This document shows positions 1 through 8,015 of a stretch of DNA of 14,816 nt, one piece after another. A program made the translations under genes and the position numbers. Location of the stretch: the NCBI GenBank assembly GCA_048380335.1, contig DBFCCI010000023.1, forward strand, positions 1-14,816, read 5' to 3'. How positions within the stretch are numbered: the first letter of the stretch is position 1; every line of letters begins with the position of its first letter. A model generated the notes under the pieces. It was not told where the DNA came from. It saw nothing but the letters and a program-made list of their open reading frames with translations, and made no database searches. The stretch is from Lachnospira sp900551945 (GTDB taxonomy: Bacteria > Bacillota > Clostridia > Lachnospirales > Lachnospiraceae).

Positions 1-175
1 TTAAACAGCTTAAACAATATAGTACATATCAGATGTGGAAAATTCACGGAGACTACCTATCTAAACAATATTGGAAACATCATATACTTTGGTCTGACGG
101 ATATTTTGCTTGTAGTATTGGTCAAGTTTCGCAAGAGATTAGATTATTGAAAAATATATCTAAAATCAAGGGTAA
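1..175 (+). pseudogene. IS200/IS605 TnpA transposase, 3' remnant
   Basis: The frame runs in from the window edge and contains the segment LSKQYWKHHILWSDGYFACS, which matches the C-terminal end of Y1 (HUH) single-strand transposases of the IS200/IS605 family. After SQE the reading frame breaks. The expected tail, similar to IEKYIENQG, is found in another frame at 146-175, and there a TAA (161-163) replaces what should be a Glu codon. So there is both an indel and a nonsense change near the 3' end, and the original frame runs on through unrelated residues to 239. The gene's 5' part lies outside the window. I infer a dead copy. The family call rests on the WSDGYF region and on the hairpin that follows. 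Confidence 0.75.
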
Positions 176-186
176 TGGTAACGAAC

Positions 187-226
187 GCTGTGTATCCACA
201 CACCTAAAGGTATGTGGATACACAGC
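187..226. repeat. Long hairpin at the IS200/IS605 end
   Basis: A perfect 14-bp stem (187-200 pairs with 213-226, arm GCTGTGTATCCACA) is extended after one mismatch by ACCT/AGGT around a two-base tip. IS200/IS605 elements carry subterminal imperfect hairpins that their transposase recognises as single strands. The position 12 bases after the transposase remnant makes this the probable right-end hairpin. It could also act as a transcription barrier, although no clear T-run follows. Confidence 0.6.
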
Positions 227-326
227 TGTTAATATATAAATCTAATAATCATTAACTCTCAACACATTCTCGTTGTTTTATCACGCATTGTTCTCTTTCA
301 CAACTTTAACAATTCACCACAAAAAA

Positions 327-1757
327 CTACAACAACAACCCCTTCTTCTCAGCAGGGAGTGAAAATGTAAATTCTGTTCCTACCCCAACAGTACTTACAA
401 CATCTATATGTTCATTGTGAGATAAAATAATCTCCCTTGTAATAGAAAGTCCAAGTCCAGAGCCTTTTTTGTCACGTCCCCTTGATGAGTCAGATTTATA
501 AAAACGGTCCCAGATTTTGTCAATATCTTTTTTAGGAATACCAATTCCATTATCTTTAACCGAAATATAAGCTTTTTCGCCCTTGTCACGAACGAAAATT
601 TGTATAGAAGAATTTTCTTGACTAAACTTAATAGCATTGTCAACAAGATTGTAAACAACTTGCGTAATCTTGCCCTTATCAGCTTTTACATATTGCGTTT
701 CACCAGAAAAGGTAAGTTGAAATTGAATTTTCTTTTTCTTACAAAGCCCTTCAAAGGTTTCAATAGTATGCTTGATAATAGAATTAATATCAAATGTAGA
801 TATTTCAAGAGTGACAGTCTTAGGGTCAAGCTCATTTAATGTAAGAATATTACTTGTAAGCTTAGTAAGACGGTCAGTTTCAAATAGTAAAATGTTAAAA
901 TACTTATCCATAATTTCAGGCGGAATAGTTCCATCTGCCATAGCTTCAAGGTAGCCCTTTATAGAAGTTAAAGGAGAGCGGAAGTCATGCGAAATATTAG
1001 ATAAAAACTTTTGTTGGAACTGTTCGCCCTCATTTAATTTATTAGCCATATAGTTAAGAGAAAGCGCAAGGCGACCAATCTCATCATTGTGTCGTGGTTG
1101 TATTTTGTATGCAAAGTTACCTTTGCCATATTCCTTAATAGCATAAGCTATATCATTAAGCGGTTTATGGATATGAATAATGTATAATACAATAAATGAT
1201 ATGGACAGTAAAAGCGTCATAAACATAGTAAAATAATTAGTATCAAATGTAGTATATACATCATCTGTAATAGTTTTTTCAGGAATATTTACAACTACAT
1301 AGCCCTTAGTTGTAAAGGCATTAGTAATAGGAGCAAATACACTTATATAAGTACTGTCAAATGTGCCGTAAAAATCACCAGTAAGAGTATGAGATGTTCC
1401 TAAATTAGAATAATCAAAATCGGTTACTGTGTAAAGATGACCATTTTCATCAGCAGGTGAGTTATATTGAGTGTCTAGTATTACGTTACCATTTGGGTCA
1501 ATAAATATAATTCGTGTATTGCTAAGTGATGATACAGTTTTTAACTGAGTTTCAATGACTCGTAAATGTTCATTACTAAAATAGTCTGAGGCATATTCAG
1601 TAGATATAGAGATAGCCTGTCTGTAAAGAGAGTCAGAGTATTTATTATATAAATGTGCGTAGTCTATTTTATAGCTGAAAAATGTTACACCAAGAAATGA
1701 TATAACACCAACAGCTATATAAAGGTAAATATATTTTTTTAAGAGATTAAAGTGCAT
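327..1757 (-). CDS. HAMP-type membrane sensor histidine kinase
   Basis: This 476-residue protein is a transmembrane sensor kinase. TM1 is at about residues 9-28, an extracytoplasmic sensor domain spans roughly 30-173, and TM2 is at about 175-197. A HAMP linker follows (about 198-250). The HisKA domain has the phospho-acceptor His257 in SNISHDFRSPLTS. The ATPase domain shows the N box NLVDNAIKFS, the G1 box DNGIGIP and the G2 box GSGLGLSI. It should autophosphorylate on His257 and pass phosphate to the response regulator encoded 26 bases upstream on the same strand, with which it is probably co-transcribed. The layout resembles PhoR-type and other OmpR-partner kinases, but the sensor domain gives no clear ligand, so I assign no symbol. 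Nothing in it appears broken. Confidence 0.95.
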   Translation of the reverse strand: MHFNLLKKYIYLYIAVGVISFLGVTFFSYKIDYAHLYNKYSDSLYRQAISISTEYASDYFSNEHLRVIETQLKTVSSLSNTRIIFIDPNGNVILDTQYNSPADENGHLYTVTDFDYSNLGTSHTLTGDFYGTFDSTYISVFAPITNAFTTKGYVVVNIPEKTITDDVYTTFDTNYFTMFMTLLLSISFIVLYIIHIHKPLNDIAYAIKEYGKGNFAYKIQPRHNDEIGRLALSLNYMANKLNEGEQFQQKFLSNISHDFRSPLTSIKGYLEAMADGTIPPEIMDKYFNILLFETDRLTKLTSNILTLNELDPKTVTLEISTFDINSIIKHTIETFEGLCKKKKIQFQLTFSGETQYVKADKGKITQVVYNLVDNAIKFSQENSSIQIFVRDKGEKAYISVKDNGIGIPKKDIDKIWDRFYKSDSSRGRDKKGSGLGLSITREIILSHNEHIDVVSTVGVGTEFTFSLPAEKKGLLL

Positions 1758-1783
1758 AGTAAACCTCGATTTATAAAAAATGC

Positions 1784-2491
1784 TTATGGGCGGGTTACGA
1801 ACTTGTAACCGATACCCCAGACTGTTTCAATTCCCCAGTGTTCGTGGTCTTTAATTTTTTCACGAATACGTTTAATGTGTACATCAACGGTACGAGTGTC
1901 ACCCAAGTATTCATATCCCCAGATATGGTCAAGAAGTTGTTCTCTTGTAAAGACTTGATTAGGTGAAGAAGCAAGGAAATACAAAAGCTCAAGTTCCTTT
2001 GGCGGCATTTCAATAGTTTTTCCATTGTAAAGCACAGAATAGTTGCTAAGATTAATAGTAAGGTCTGGATATTGTACACATTGCTGTGTTGAAATATCAT
2101 TTGATGTAGCTGACTGTGGCAGGTGATAACGGCGAAGCACAGCTTTAACTCTTGCTACAAGTTCCTTTGTTTCAAAAGGCTTTATCATATAGTCATCAGC
2201 GCCAAGCTCTAAGCCTAAGACTTTGTCAAAAGTTTCACCTTTTGCAGAGAGCATAATAATAGGCACATTATTAGTTTTTCTAATCTCCCTGCATACTTGA
2301 TAGCCGTCAATGCCAGGAAGCATAAGGTCTAAAATAATAAGGTTAGGTTTAAAAACAGAAAGCTCCCTTAATGCGCTTTCTCCATCATAAACCATTTTTG
2401 TTTCAAAACACTCTTTTGTAAGATAAAGAGAAATAAGTTCGTTGATGTTTTCATCATCATCAACTATCATAATTCGTTGTTTAGTTGCCAT
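1784..2491 (-). CDS. OmpR/PhoB-family response regulator
   Basis: This 235-residue DNA-binding response regulator has an N-terminal receiver domain (about 5-118) with the acidic pocket D11-D13, phospho-acceptor D55 in LIILDLMLPG, S82 and K104. A C-terminal winged-helix domain (about 140-233) carries the typical PPKELELLYFL and TRTVDVHIKRIREKI segments and ends in GIGYKF. It is the partner of the histidine kinase that follows 26 bases downstream in the same operon. Phosphorylation at D55 is expected to promote dimerisation and promoter binding. Upstream on the minus strand (2492-2719) lie a long inverted repeat and a short palindrome that could be control sites. The regulon cannot be inferred from sequence. 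Confidence 0.95.
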   Translation of the reverse strand: MATKQRIMIVDDDENINELISLYLTKECFETKMVYDGESALRELSVFKPNLIILDLMLPGIDGYQVCREIRKTNNVPIIMLSAKGETFDKVLGLELGADDYMIKPFETKELVARVKAVLRRYHLPQSATSNDISTQQCVQYPDLTINLSNYSVLYNGKTIEMPPKELELLYFLASSPNQVFTREQLLDHIWGYEYLGDTRTVDVHIKRIREKIKDHEHWGIETVWGIGYKFVTRP

Positions 2492-2533
2492 AAATTCCCC
2501 AATCTGTGAAAAAAATCACAATATAAATGTTTT

Positions 2534-2580
2534 AGGGTTATTGCAATTAAGAAAATATTGACTTTAAATGCAGTAACCCT
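2534..2580 (-). promoter_or_regulatory. Inverted repeat upstream of the response regulator gene
   Basis: AGGGTTATTGCA (2534-2545) and TGCAGTAACCCT (2569-2580) form a 12-bp inverted repeat with one wobble or mismatch position and a 23-base loop, beginning 43 bases before the regulator's start codon. A separate 11-bp palindrome, GTTGTCACAAC, lies at 2622-2632. No T-run follows the larger repeat on the minus strand, so it is not a standard terminator for mutS2. An operator for autoregulation or a leader hairpin is my inference. Confidence 0.4.
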
Positions 2581-2719
2581 TAGTGTCAGTGTAGAAATTT
2601 TTGTTATTGTAACAGAGTCAAGTTGTCACAACAGTCGACAAGCTTTTGTGTAAGCACAGACTTTGGCACGTTGCTTGTTTAAATAAAATTTTAAAATAAT
2701 ATATATATGTTAAATTTAT

Positions 2720-5089
2720 TTATTTAAAATCGACAATAGTAACACCTGTGTCACCCTCACCAATTTCACCAAGTCTGAAAGACTTAATGTAAGGTACGCC
2801 GTAAAGATACGAGGTTACACCATTTCTTAAAGCACCAGTACCCTTACCATGAACAACTCTTACCTGTGGAATACCAGAAAGGTAAGCGTCATCAAGATAT
2901 TTGTCAAGGCGTGATACAGCCTCATCGACAGTAAGCCCTAAAAGATTAATCTCATGTGAAATATTAGAAGACTTAGACATCTTAATCTTACCAGAACCAC
3001 CTACGCCCTTAGTAGTAGATTTTTCTTTTGGTTCTTTGTAGTTTTCAAGAATTTCAAGGTTACTAATCTTAGTTTTAGTGCTTAAACTTCCCATTTGCAC
3101 AGTAAGCTCTCCCTTATTATTAGGCTTGCCAGTTATAACGCCTTCAAGGTTCATACTCAACACCTTAACATGAGTTCCAACTGTAAAGTCACAAAGATTG
3201 TGAGATTTATGCGACTTTTGTTCTTTGGCAGGCTTAATTGAAAGCTTAGACTGGTTCTTTTTCATTTTATCACGAAGTTCAGAACGTTGGTGTTCTAACT
3301 CCTTAACAGTCATACCATGCTTATTCATAGTCTTAATAGTTTCATCGGCGTATTCCTTTGCCTCACGAAGAATATTAGCTGCTTCTTCATTAGCTTTACG
3401 AATAATCTTATCTGTACGTTCTTCAAGTCGGTCTGACTTCTTTTTAAGTTGAGCTTTTAACTGTTCGATTTCAGATTTGTAAATGTTAATTTCTTCACGT
3501 TCTTTTTCGATAGTAATTCGGCTATTTTCAAGGTCGGCTACAAGGTCTTCAAACTTAATATCTTCTGAGTCCATTCTTGAAGAAGCATCTTGTATAAGAT
3601 ATTCAGGAAGACCGAGCTTTTTAGAAATAGCAAAAGCATTACTTTTTCCGGGAATACCGATAAGCAGTCTATAAGTTGGACGAAGTGAATTAACATCAAA
3701 TTCGCAACAAGCATTTTCAACGCCATCTGTTGTAAGTGCATATACTTTAATTTCACTGTAATGAGTTGTAGCCATTGTAGTAATACCTCTTAAGTGAAGG
3801 TCATTTAAAATAGAAATGGCAAGTGCTGCACCTTCTGTTGGGTCAGTACCCGCACCAATCTCATCAAACAAAATAAGACTGTTTTCGTCAGCTTCTTTAA
3901 GAATATTAACAGTGTTAGTCATGTGTGATGAAAATGTACTAAGACTTTGTTCAATACTTTGTTCGTCACCGATATCTGCAAAAATGTTATCAAATACAGC
4001 AATTTCTGAATGTTCAAGAGCTGGAATATTAAGACCAGCTTGAGCCATAAGTGTAAGAAGTCCAACAGTCTTTAAAGATACCGTCTTACCACCAGTGTTA
4101 GGGCCTGTAATTATAAGCAGATTAAACTTATCACCTAAATAAATGTCTATAGGGACTACAGCGTGTTGGTCAATAAGAGGGTGACGACCCTTTTTAATAT
4201 TAATATAATTGTTAGTATTCATCATAGGCTCGCTACATTTGTAAAAACGAGAAAGTTGAGCTTTTGCAAATATAAAATCAAGGTCAGTAAGAATACTTTG
4301 GTCAGTTGATAAAATATCAGTGTATTCAGCAGCAGCAGCACTAAGTGAAGCGAGTATTACTTCAATTTCTGCTTGTTCTTTAAGTTCAAGTTCACGAATG
4401 TCATTGTTAAGCTTAACAACAGAAGCAGGTTCAATAAAAAGAGTCGAGCCAGTAGCAGACTGGTCGTGAACCATACCGGGAACTTGTGATTTGTATTCAG
4501 CTTTTACTGGAAGACAGTATCTACCAGAACGAGTTGTAATAACGAAATCTTGAAGGCAATTTCTAACACTATTAGAGTTAAGCATACGCGTAAGTTCTGA
4601 GTGGATTTTGTCGTTAGCATTAGCCTTTTGTCGTCTTAAGCTTTTTAATGTAGGACTGGCTTCGTCACTGATTTCATCTTCTGATATAATAGCTCTTTTT
4701 ATAGAGTTATTAAGCGATGTAATACCGTCTAACATAGTAAACATATCAGAAATAGAGTCAGGCATTTCTTCATAATAACCCTTAACGTGAGTCGCACAAG
4801 TAAGAAGTGAGCTTATATTAAGAAGTTCACTAGCACTTAATGCACTTCCTACTTCTAATCTTTTTACAGAAGCTCTGATGTCCTTAATGCCAGAAAAATC
4901 AACACAGCCTTTTGCATATATTCGTCTTAATGCGTCATTAGTCTGAGCTAGTGCGTGGTTGATATCGTTGATATCTGTCATAGGCACAAGCTTTTTTAAA
5001 CGTTCCTTTGCAGGTTCAGAAGCTGCAAAAGATACAAGCTTTTCAATAATCTTGTTATATTCAAGAGTTGTTAATGACTTGTAATTCAT
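2720..5089 (-). CDS. mutS2: MutS2 ATPase/Smr-domain protein
   Basis: At 789 residues from the chosen start, this is the usual length for MutS2. The ATPase core has Walker A GPNTGGKT and Walker B LILFDEIGAGTDP, followed by a long charged coiled-coil region (roughly 510-630) and a C-terminal Smr domain with the conserved HGKGTG. MutS2 proteins suppress recombination by acting on branched DNA, and in Bacillus subtilis a MutS2 also acts on collided ribosomes. I chose the ATG at 5089 rather than the longer frame from 5128, because AAAGGA lies 8 bases before it and MNYKSLTTLEYNKIIEKL matches the usual MutS2 N-terminus. In the Smr domain the motif usually written (L/I)DLRG reads INLLG, which could affect nuclease activity but may be typical of this lineage. 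Confidence 0.96.
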   Translation of the reverse strand: MNYKSLTTLEYNKIIEKLVSFAASEPAKERLKKLVPMTDINDINHALAQTNDALRRIYAKGCVDFSGIKDIRASVKRLEVGSALSASELLNISSLLTCATHVKGYYEEMPDSISDMFTMLDGITSLNNSIKRAIISEDEISDEASPTLKSLRRQKANANDKIHSELTRMLNSNSVRNCLQDFVITTRSGRYCLPVKAEYKSQVPGMVHDQSATGSTLFIEPASVVKLNNDIRELELKEQAEIEVILASLSAAAAEYTDILSTDQSILTDLDFIFAKAQLSRFYKCSEPMMNTNNYINIKKGRHPLIDQHAVVPIDIYLGDKFNLLIITGPNTGGKTVSLKTVGLLTLMAQAGLNIPALEHSEIAVFDNIFADIGDEQSIEQSLSTFSSHMTNTVNILKEADENSLILFDEIGAGTDPTEGAALAISILNDLHLRGITTMATTHYSEIKVYALTTDGVENACCEFDVNSLRPTYRLLIGIPGKSNAFAISKKLGLPEYLIQDASSRMDSEDIKFEDLVADLENSRITIEKEREEINIYKSEIEQLKAQLKKKSDRLEERTDKIIRKANEEAANILREAKEYADETIKTMNKHGMTVKELEHQRSELRDKMKKNQSKLSIKPAKEQKSHKSHNLCDFTVGTHVKVLSMNLEGVITGKPNNKGELTVQMGSLSTKTKISNLEILENYKEPKEKSTTKGVGGSGKIKMSKSSNISHEINLLGLTVDEAVSRLDKYLDDAYLSGIPQVRVVHGKGTGALRNGVTSYLYGVPYIKSFRLGEIGEGDTGVTIVDFK

Positions 5090-5128
5090 AGATATAATCC
5101 TTTCATTGTATAAATTTATAATTTTCAT

Positions 5129-5689
5129 AAGCTTAATTAATGGAAAACTTTTGAATTTAGGTGAGTTTATAACAAACTACTTTTTATTTATGCGAACAAC
5201 GAGTCAAAGTCTGTATTTATATAATACATTATGGATTGTTGCATAAACTATTAAAAACTTGAAGTGTAGGTTTCTAATAGTTAAGATAATATGTATTTTA
5301 CAGTATTTCAACACAAATTGCTATATGTAAATAATTTTTACACCTATGTCATAAAATGTTCATATTTTTTTTGTATAATATAATAAGTATTATTAAGCTG
5401 TAATTAATAACATGATTTTGAATTTATATCAATTGTATTAGCATTTTATAAATTTATTTACAAAAACAATAGAGCAAAGTTTATGTTTGCACAGGATTTG
5501 ATTTATATGAATAACAAGTCAAAATTCGTGCTTGAACAAGAAGTTGACGACTGCATTGGTAGCTTGAGAAATTCGCAGAGCAAGTTTTTTGTAATAAATG
5601 TGTTATGGTATTGCAGTAAGTAACAGTTAATGTAAATATTTGTTGTACAAAATAGCAATATATAAAGGAACTAAGGTGGTATAAGTTTC
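5129..5689. other. AT-rich divergent intergenic region
   Basis: This 0.56-kb gap between divergently read mutS2 and the HtrA-like gene must hold both promoters. For mutS2 a weak minus-strand candidate is TTCGCA (complement of 5191-5196), an 18-base spacer and TTATAA (complement of 5167-5172). For the plus strand, TTGACG at 5544-5549 is a possible -35 without a good -10, and TATAAT-like sequence occurs near 5374 in a T-rich stretch. I see no RNA gene, riboswitch or strong terminator here. One weak small open frame (5483-5623) is listed separately. Confidence 0.4.
5483..5623 (+). CDS. Possible small protein of 46 residues, unrecognised
   Basis: An open frame from ATG 5483 to TAA 5621-5623 encodes 46 residues beginning MFAQDLIYMNNKSKFVLEQE. 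There is no convincing ribosome binding site in front of it, and I recognise no family. It lies just upstream of the HtrA-like gene, so it may be chance sequence or a leader frame. It is listed only because it is the best open frame in an otherwise gene-free 560 bases. Confidence 0.15.
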   Translation: MFAQDLIYMNNKSKFVLEQEVDDCIGSLRNSQSKFFVINVLWYCSK

Positions 5690-7006
5690 ATGAATGAAAG
5701 TGTAAAAGATGACATGGAAAGTCAAAGTAATGAACAATATCCGCTGTATACAGAAAAGATAGTGGTTAAGCCTTCTGTTAAGTATAGAAAATTTATACTT
5801 TTGATGTGGGTTTTGGCAGCAGGTTGTATATTTGGAGCAGCGGCAAGTGTTGTATTTGTACTATTTGCACCTCAAGTATATGATAGTTTTGTGGCAGGGC
5901 AAGAAGAACGGGAAACATTGCAATTTGACAAAGACGAATATCCACAAGAGATTGACAGTACATATTTGGACAGCACAGCAGAAAGCGAAGCTGTTACAAT
6001 TGGTCAGCTCTCAGATAATCTTACAGAAGATGATACAGATAATAATATAGTTACAGTAGATGATTATACATCATTTTCAAAGGCTCTTAAAAAAGTTGCG
6101 TCTTCTGTTCAAAAGTCTATAGTTTCTATTGATACTTATGAAAAGGGTGTAGACGATTTTATAAATCAAAAAAATAGTGCAACAGAAACAACGGGGGTTG
6201 TTATAGGTACAGTAGGTTCAGAATATATCATTTTAACTAATTATAATTCAATTCAAGGTTCGGATACTGTGGTTGTAAGGTTTGAAGAAAAAACAGAAGT
6301 TACAGCGCAGATTATTGGAAAAGATAAAGAAAGTGGAATGGCACTTTTAAGTGTTAAGGAAAGTTCTATTCCGTCTACAGAAAGAGCTTCTCTTTTATCA
6401 GCAAAGTTAGGTAATTCCTATAAAGTTAGTGAGGGTGACATTGCAATTGTGGCAGGAAAGATAAATGGCATAACAGGAGCAATTGATTATTGTACAGTTA
6501 TGAATATTTCAACAGAAAGTGGACTAGATAATTCTTTTCAAGTAATGGATATTGGGTTAAAATGTAAAGAAGATGATTTTTCATTTGTATTTAATACGAA
6601 TGGAAGTCTTATTGGGCTTGCATTTTATTCAGAAGAAAATGAAGAAATGGTTGTAAAGGGGATTTCTGACGTAAAAAGTATAATACAAGCATTATCTAGT
6701 GGAAATGGTATTGTATATATGGGGATTTCTGGGCAAAATGTAACCAGTATGCTTGCGACTCGCTATGGACTTCCTATGGGAATATATGTAAGCGATGTTT
6801 GGTTGAATTCCCCAGCTTATAACGCAGGAATACAGTCTGGAGATGTAATTGTTGGAATTGATGAACAAATGATTTTGACAATTCAAGCATTTAGTGAGAA
6901 ACTATATCAGTACAGTAATGGGCAACAAGTTACAGTAAAAGTAAAACGTCTTGGAAAAGATGGCTATAAAGAGGTTGAATTTCCAGTGACAGTCAGTGTA
7001 AGATAA
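5690..7006 (+). CDS. Membrane-anchored HtrA-like protein with PDZ domain, probably proteolytically inactive
   Basis: This 438-residue protein has a short cytoplasmic N-terminus, one transmembrane segment (about 34-60), an acidic linker (about 68-125), a trypsin-like fold (about 128-320) and a C-terminal PDZ domain (about 340-432, with PAYNAGIQSGDVIVGID). The order is that of DegP/HtrA S1C proteases. The catalytic positions are not conserved: the usual TNxHV region reads LTNYNSI, the DLAV region reads SGMALL, and where GNSGGP is expected the sequence is EDDFSFVFNTNGS. I infer a scaffold or substrate-binding role outside the membrane rather than proteolysis. Translation starts at ATG 5690 with AAGGTGG ten bases upstream. 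It leads a closely spaced run with the exoribonuclease gene 35 bases downstream. Confidence 0.85.
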   Translation: MNESVKDDMESQSNEQYPLYTEKIVVKPSVKYRKFILLMWVLAAGCIFGAAASVVFVLFAPQVYDSFVAGQEERETLQFDKDEYPQEIDSTYLDSTAESEAVTIGQLSDNLTEDDTDNNIVTVDDYTSFSKALKKVASSVQKSIVSIDTYEKGVDDFINQKNSATETTGVVIGTVGSEYIILTNYNSIQGSDTVVVRFEEKTEVTAQIIGKDKESGMALLSVKESSIPSTERASLLSAKLGNSYKVSEGDIAIVAGKINGITGAIDYCTVMNISTESGLDNSFQVMDIGLKCKEDDFSFVFNTNGSLIGLAFYSEENEEMVVKGISDVKSIIQALSSGNGIVYMGISGQNVTSMLATRYGLPMGIYVSDVWLNSPAYNAGIQSGDVIVGIDEQMILTIQAFSEKLYQYSNGQQVTVKVKRLGKDGYKEVEFPVTVSVR

Positions 7007-7041
7007 GTATTGTTAATATTTATTTAGGAAAGGTGAAAAAA

Positions 7042-7983
7042 ATGCGATATATAGAAATGTTTAAAGATGGTGACAGAATATCAGATGTATATTTATGTAA
7101 GTCAAAAACAACAGCACTTACAAAGGCTGGAAGAGAATATGAAAATGTTCTTTTGCAGGACAAGACAGGTGTGATTGACTCTAAGATATGGGACCCAATG
7201 TCAGGCGGAATAGGTGATTTTTCTGCTATGGATTATGTAGCAGTAACAGGTCAGATAAGCAGTTATAACGGTTCATTACAACTTAAAATAGATAGAATAC
7301 GAGTTGCAAATGAAAATGAATACGTTCCTTCTGATTATGTTCCATGTAGTAGATATGATATTAATGATATGTATGAAGAACTTATGGGATATGTGAAAAG
7401 TGTAAAAAATAAATACATTTCACAGCTTCTTACTAAGTTTTTTGTTGAAGATACAGCTTTTATTAAGAAATTTAAAAATATATCAGCAGCAAAAACAGTT
7501 CATCATGGTTTTGTAGGTGGACTTTTAGAGCATAGCTTAAGTGTAACAAGAATGTGTGGTCATATGGCTGATAATTACGATTTCTTAAATAGAGATTTGC
7601 TTATTGCTTGTGCTATGTTACATGATGCAGGAAAAGTAAAGGAATTATCAGAATTTCCAAAAAATGACTACACAGATGAAGGTAATTATATAGGTCATAT
7701 CGTTATAGGATACGAGATGGTAATGGAAAAGATTAAAGAAATAGAAGATTTCCCAACAGAACTTGCTTCTCAGATTGGTCATTGTATATTATCACATCAT
7801 GGCGAACTTGAATATGGCTCACCAAAGAAACCATCAATAGCAGAAGCTCTCGCCCTTTCAATGGCAGATAATATGGATGCCAAGATGGAGACAATGCGTG
7901 AAGTATTAGTTTCAAAAGAGTCTAATGACTGGTTAGGCTTTAATAAATGGCTTGAAGCTAATATTAAGAGAACAATAATATAA
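7042..7983 (+). CDS. yhaM: YhaM-type 3'-5' exoribonuclease (OB fold plus HD domain)
   Basis: This 313-residue protein has the length and architecture of YhaM, a metal-dependent 3'-5' exoribonuclease of Firmicutes that trims RNA and may also act on single-stranded DNA. Residues about 10-95 form an OB fold for nucleic acid binding. The HD domain (about 150-290) has H154/H155, H164 in GGLLEHS, the HD pair H194-D195 in AMLHDAGKVK, and H252/H253 in ILSHHGELEYGSP. I chose ATG 7042 over the GTG at 7033 because AGGAAAGG ends 8 bases before it and MRYIEMFKDGD is the usual start. Its position 35 bases after the HtrA-like gene and 32 bases before rlmD suggests co-transcription. Confidence 0.93.
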   Translation: MRYIEMFKDGDRISDVYLCKSKTTALTKAGREYENVLLQDKTGVIDSKIWDPMSGGIGDFSAMDYVAVTGQISSYNGSLQLKIDRIRVANENEYVPSDYVPCSRYDINDMYEELMGYVKSVKNKYISQLLTKFFVEDTAFIKKFKNISAAKTVHHGFVGGLLEHSLSVTRMCGHMADNYDFLNRDLLIACAMLHDAGKVKELSEFPKNDYTDEGNYIGHIVIGYEMVMEKIKEIEDFPTELASQIGHCILSHHGELEYGSPKKPSIAEALALSMADNMDAKMETMREVLVSKESNDWLGFNKWLEANIKRTII

Positions 7984-8015
7984 TATATATATTTTATAAG
8001 GAATAGGATTGTGAT

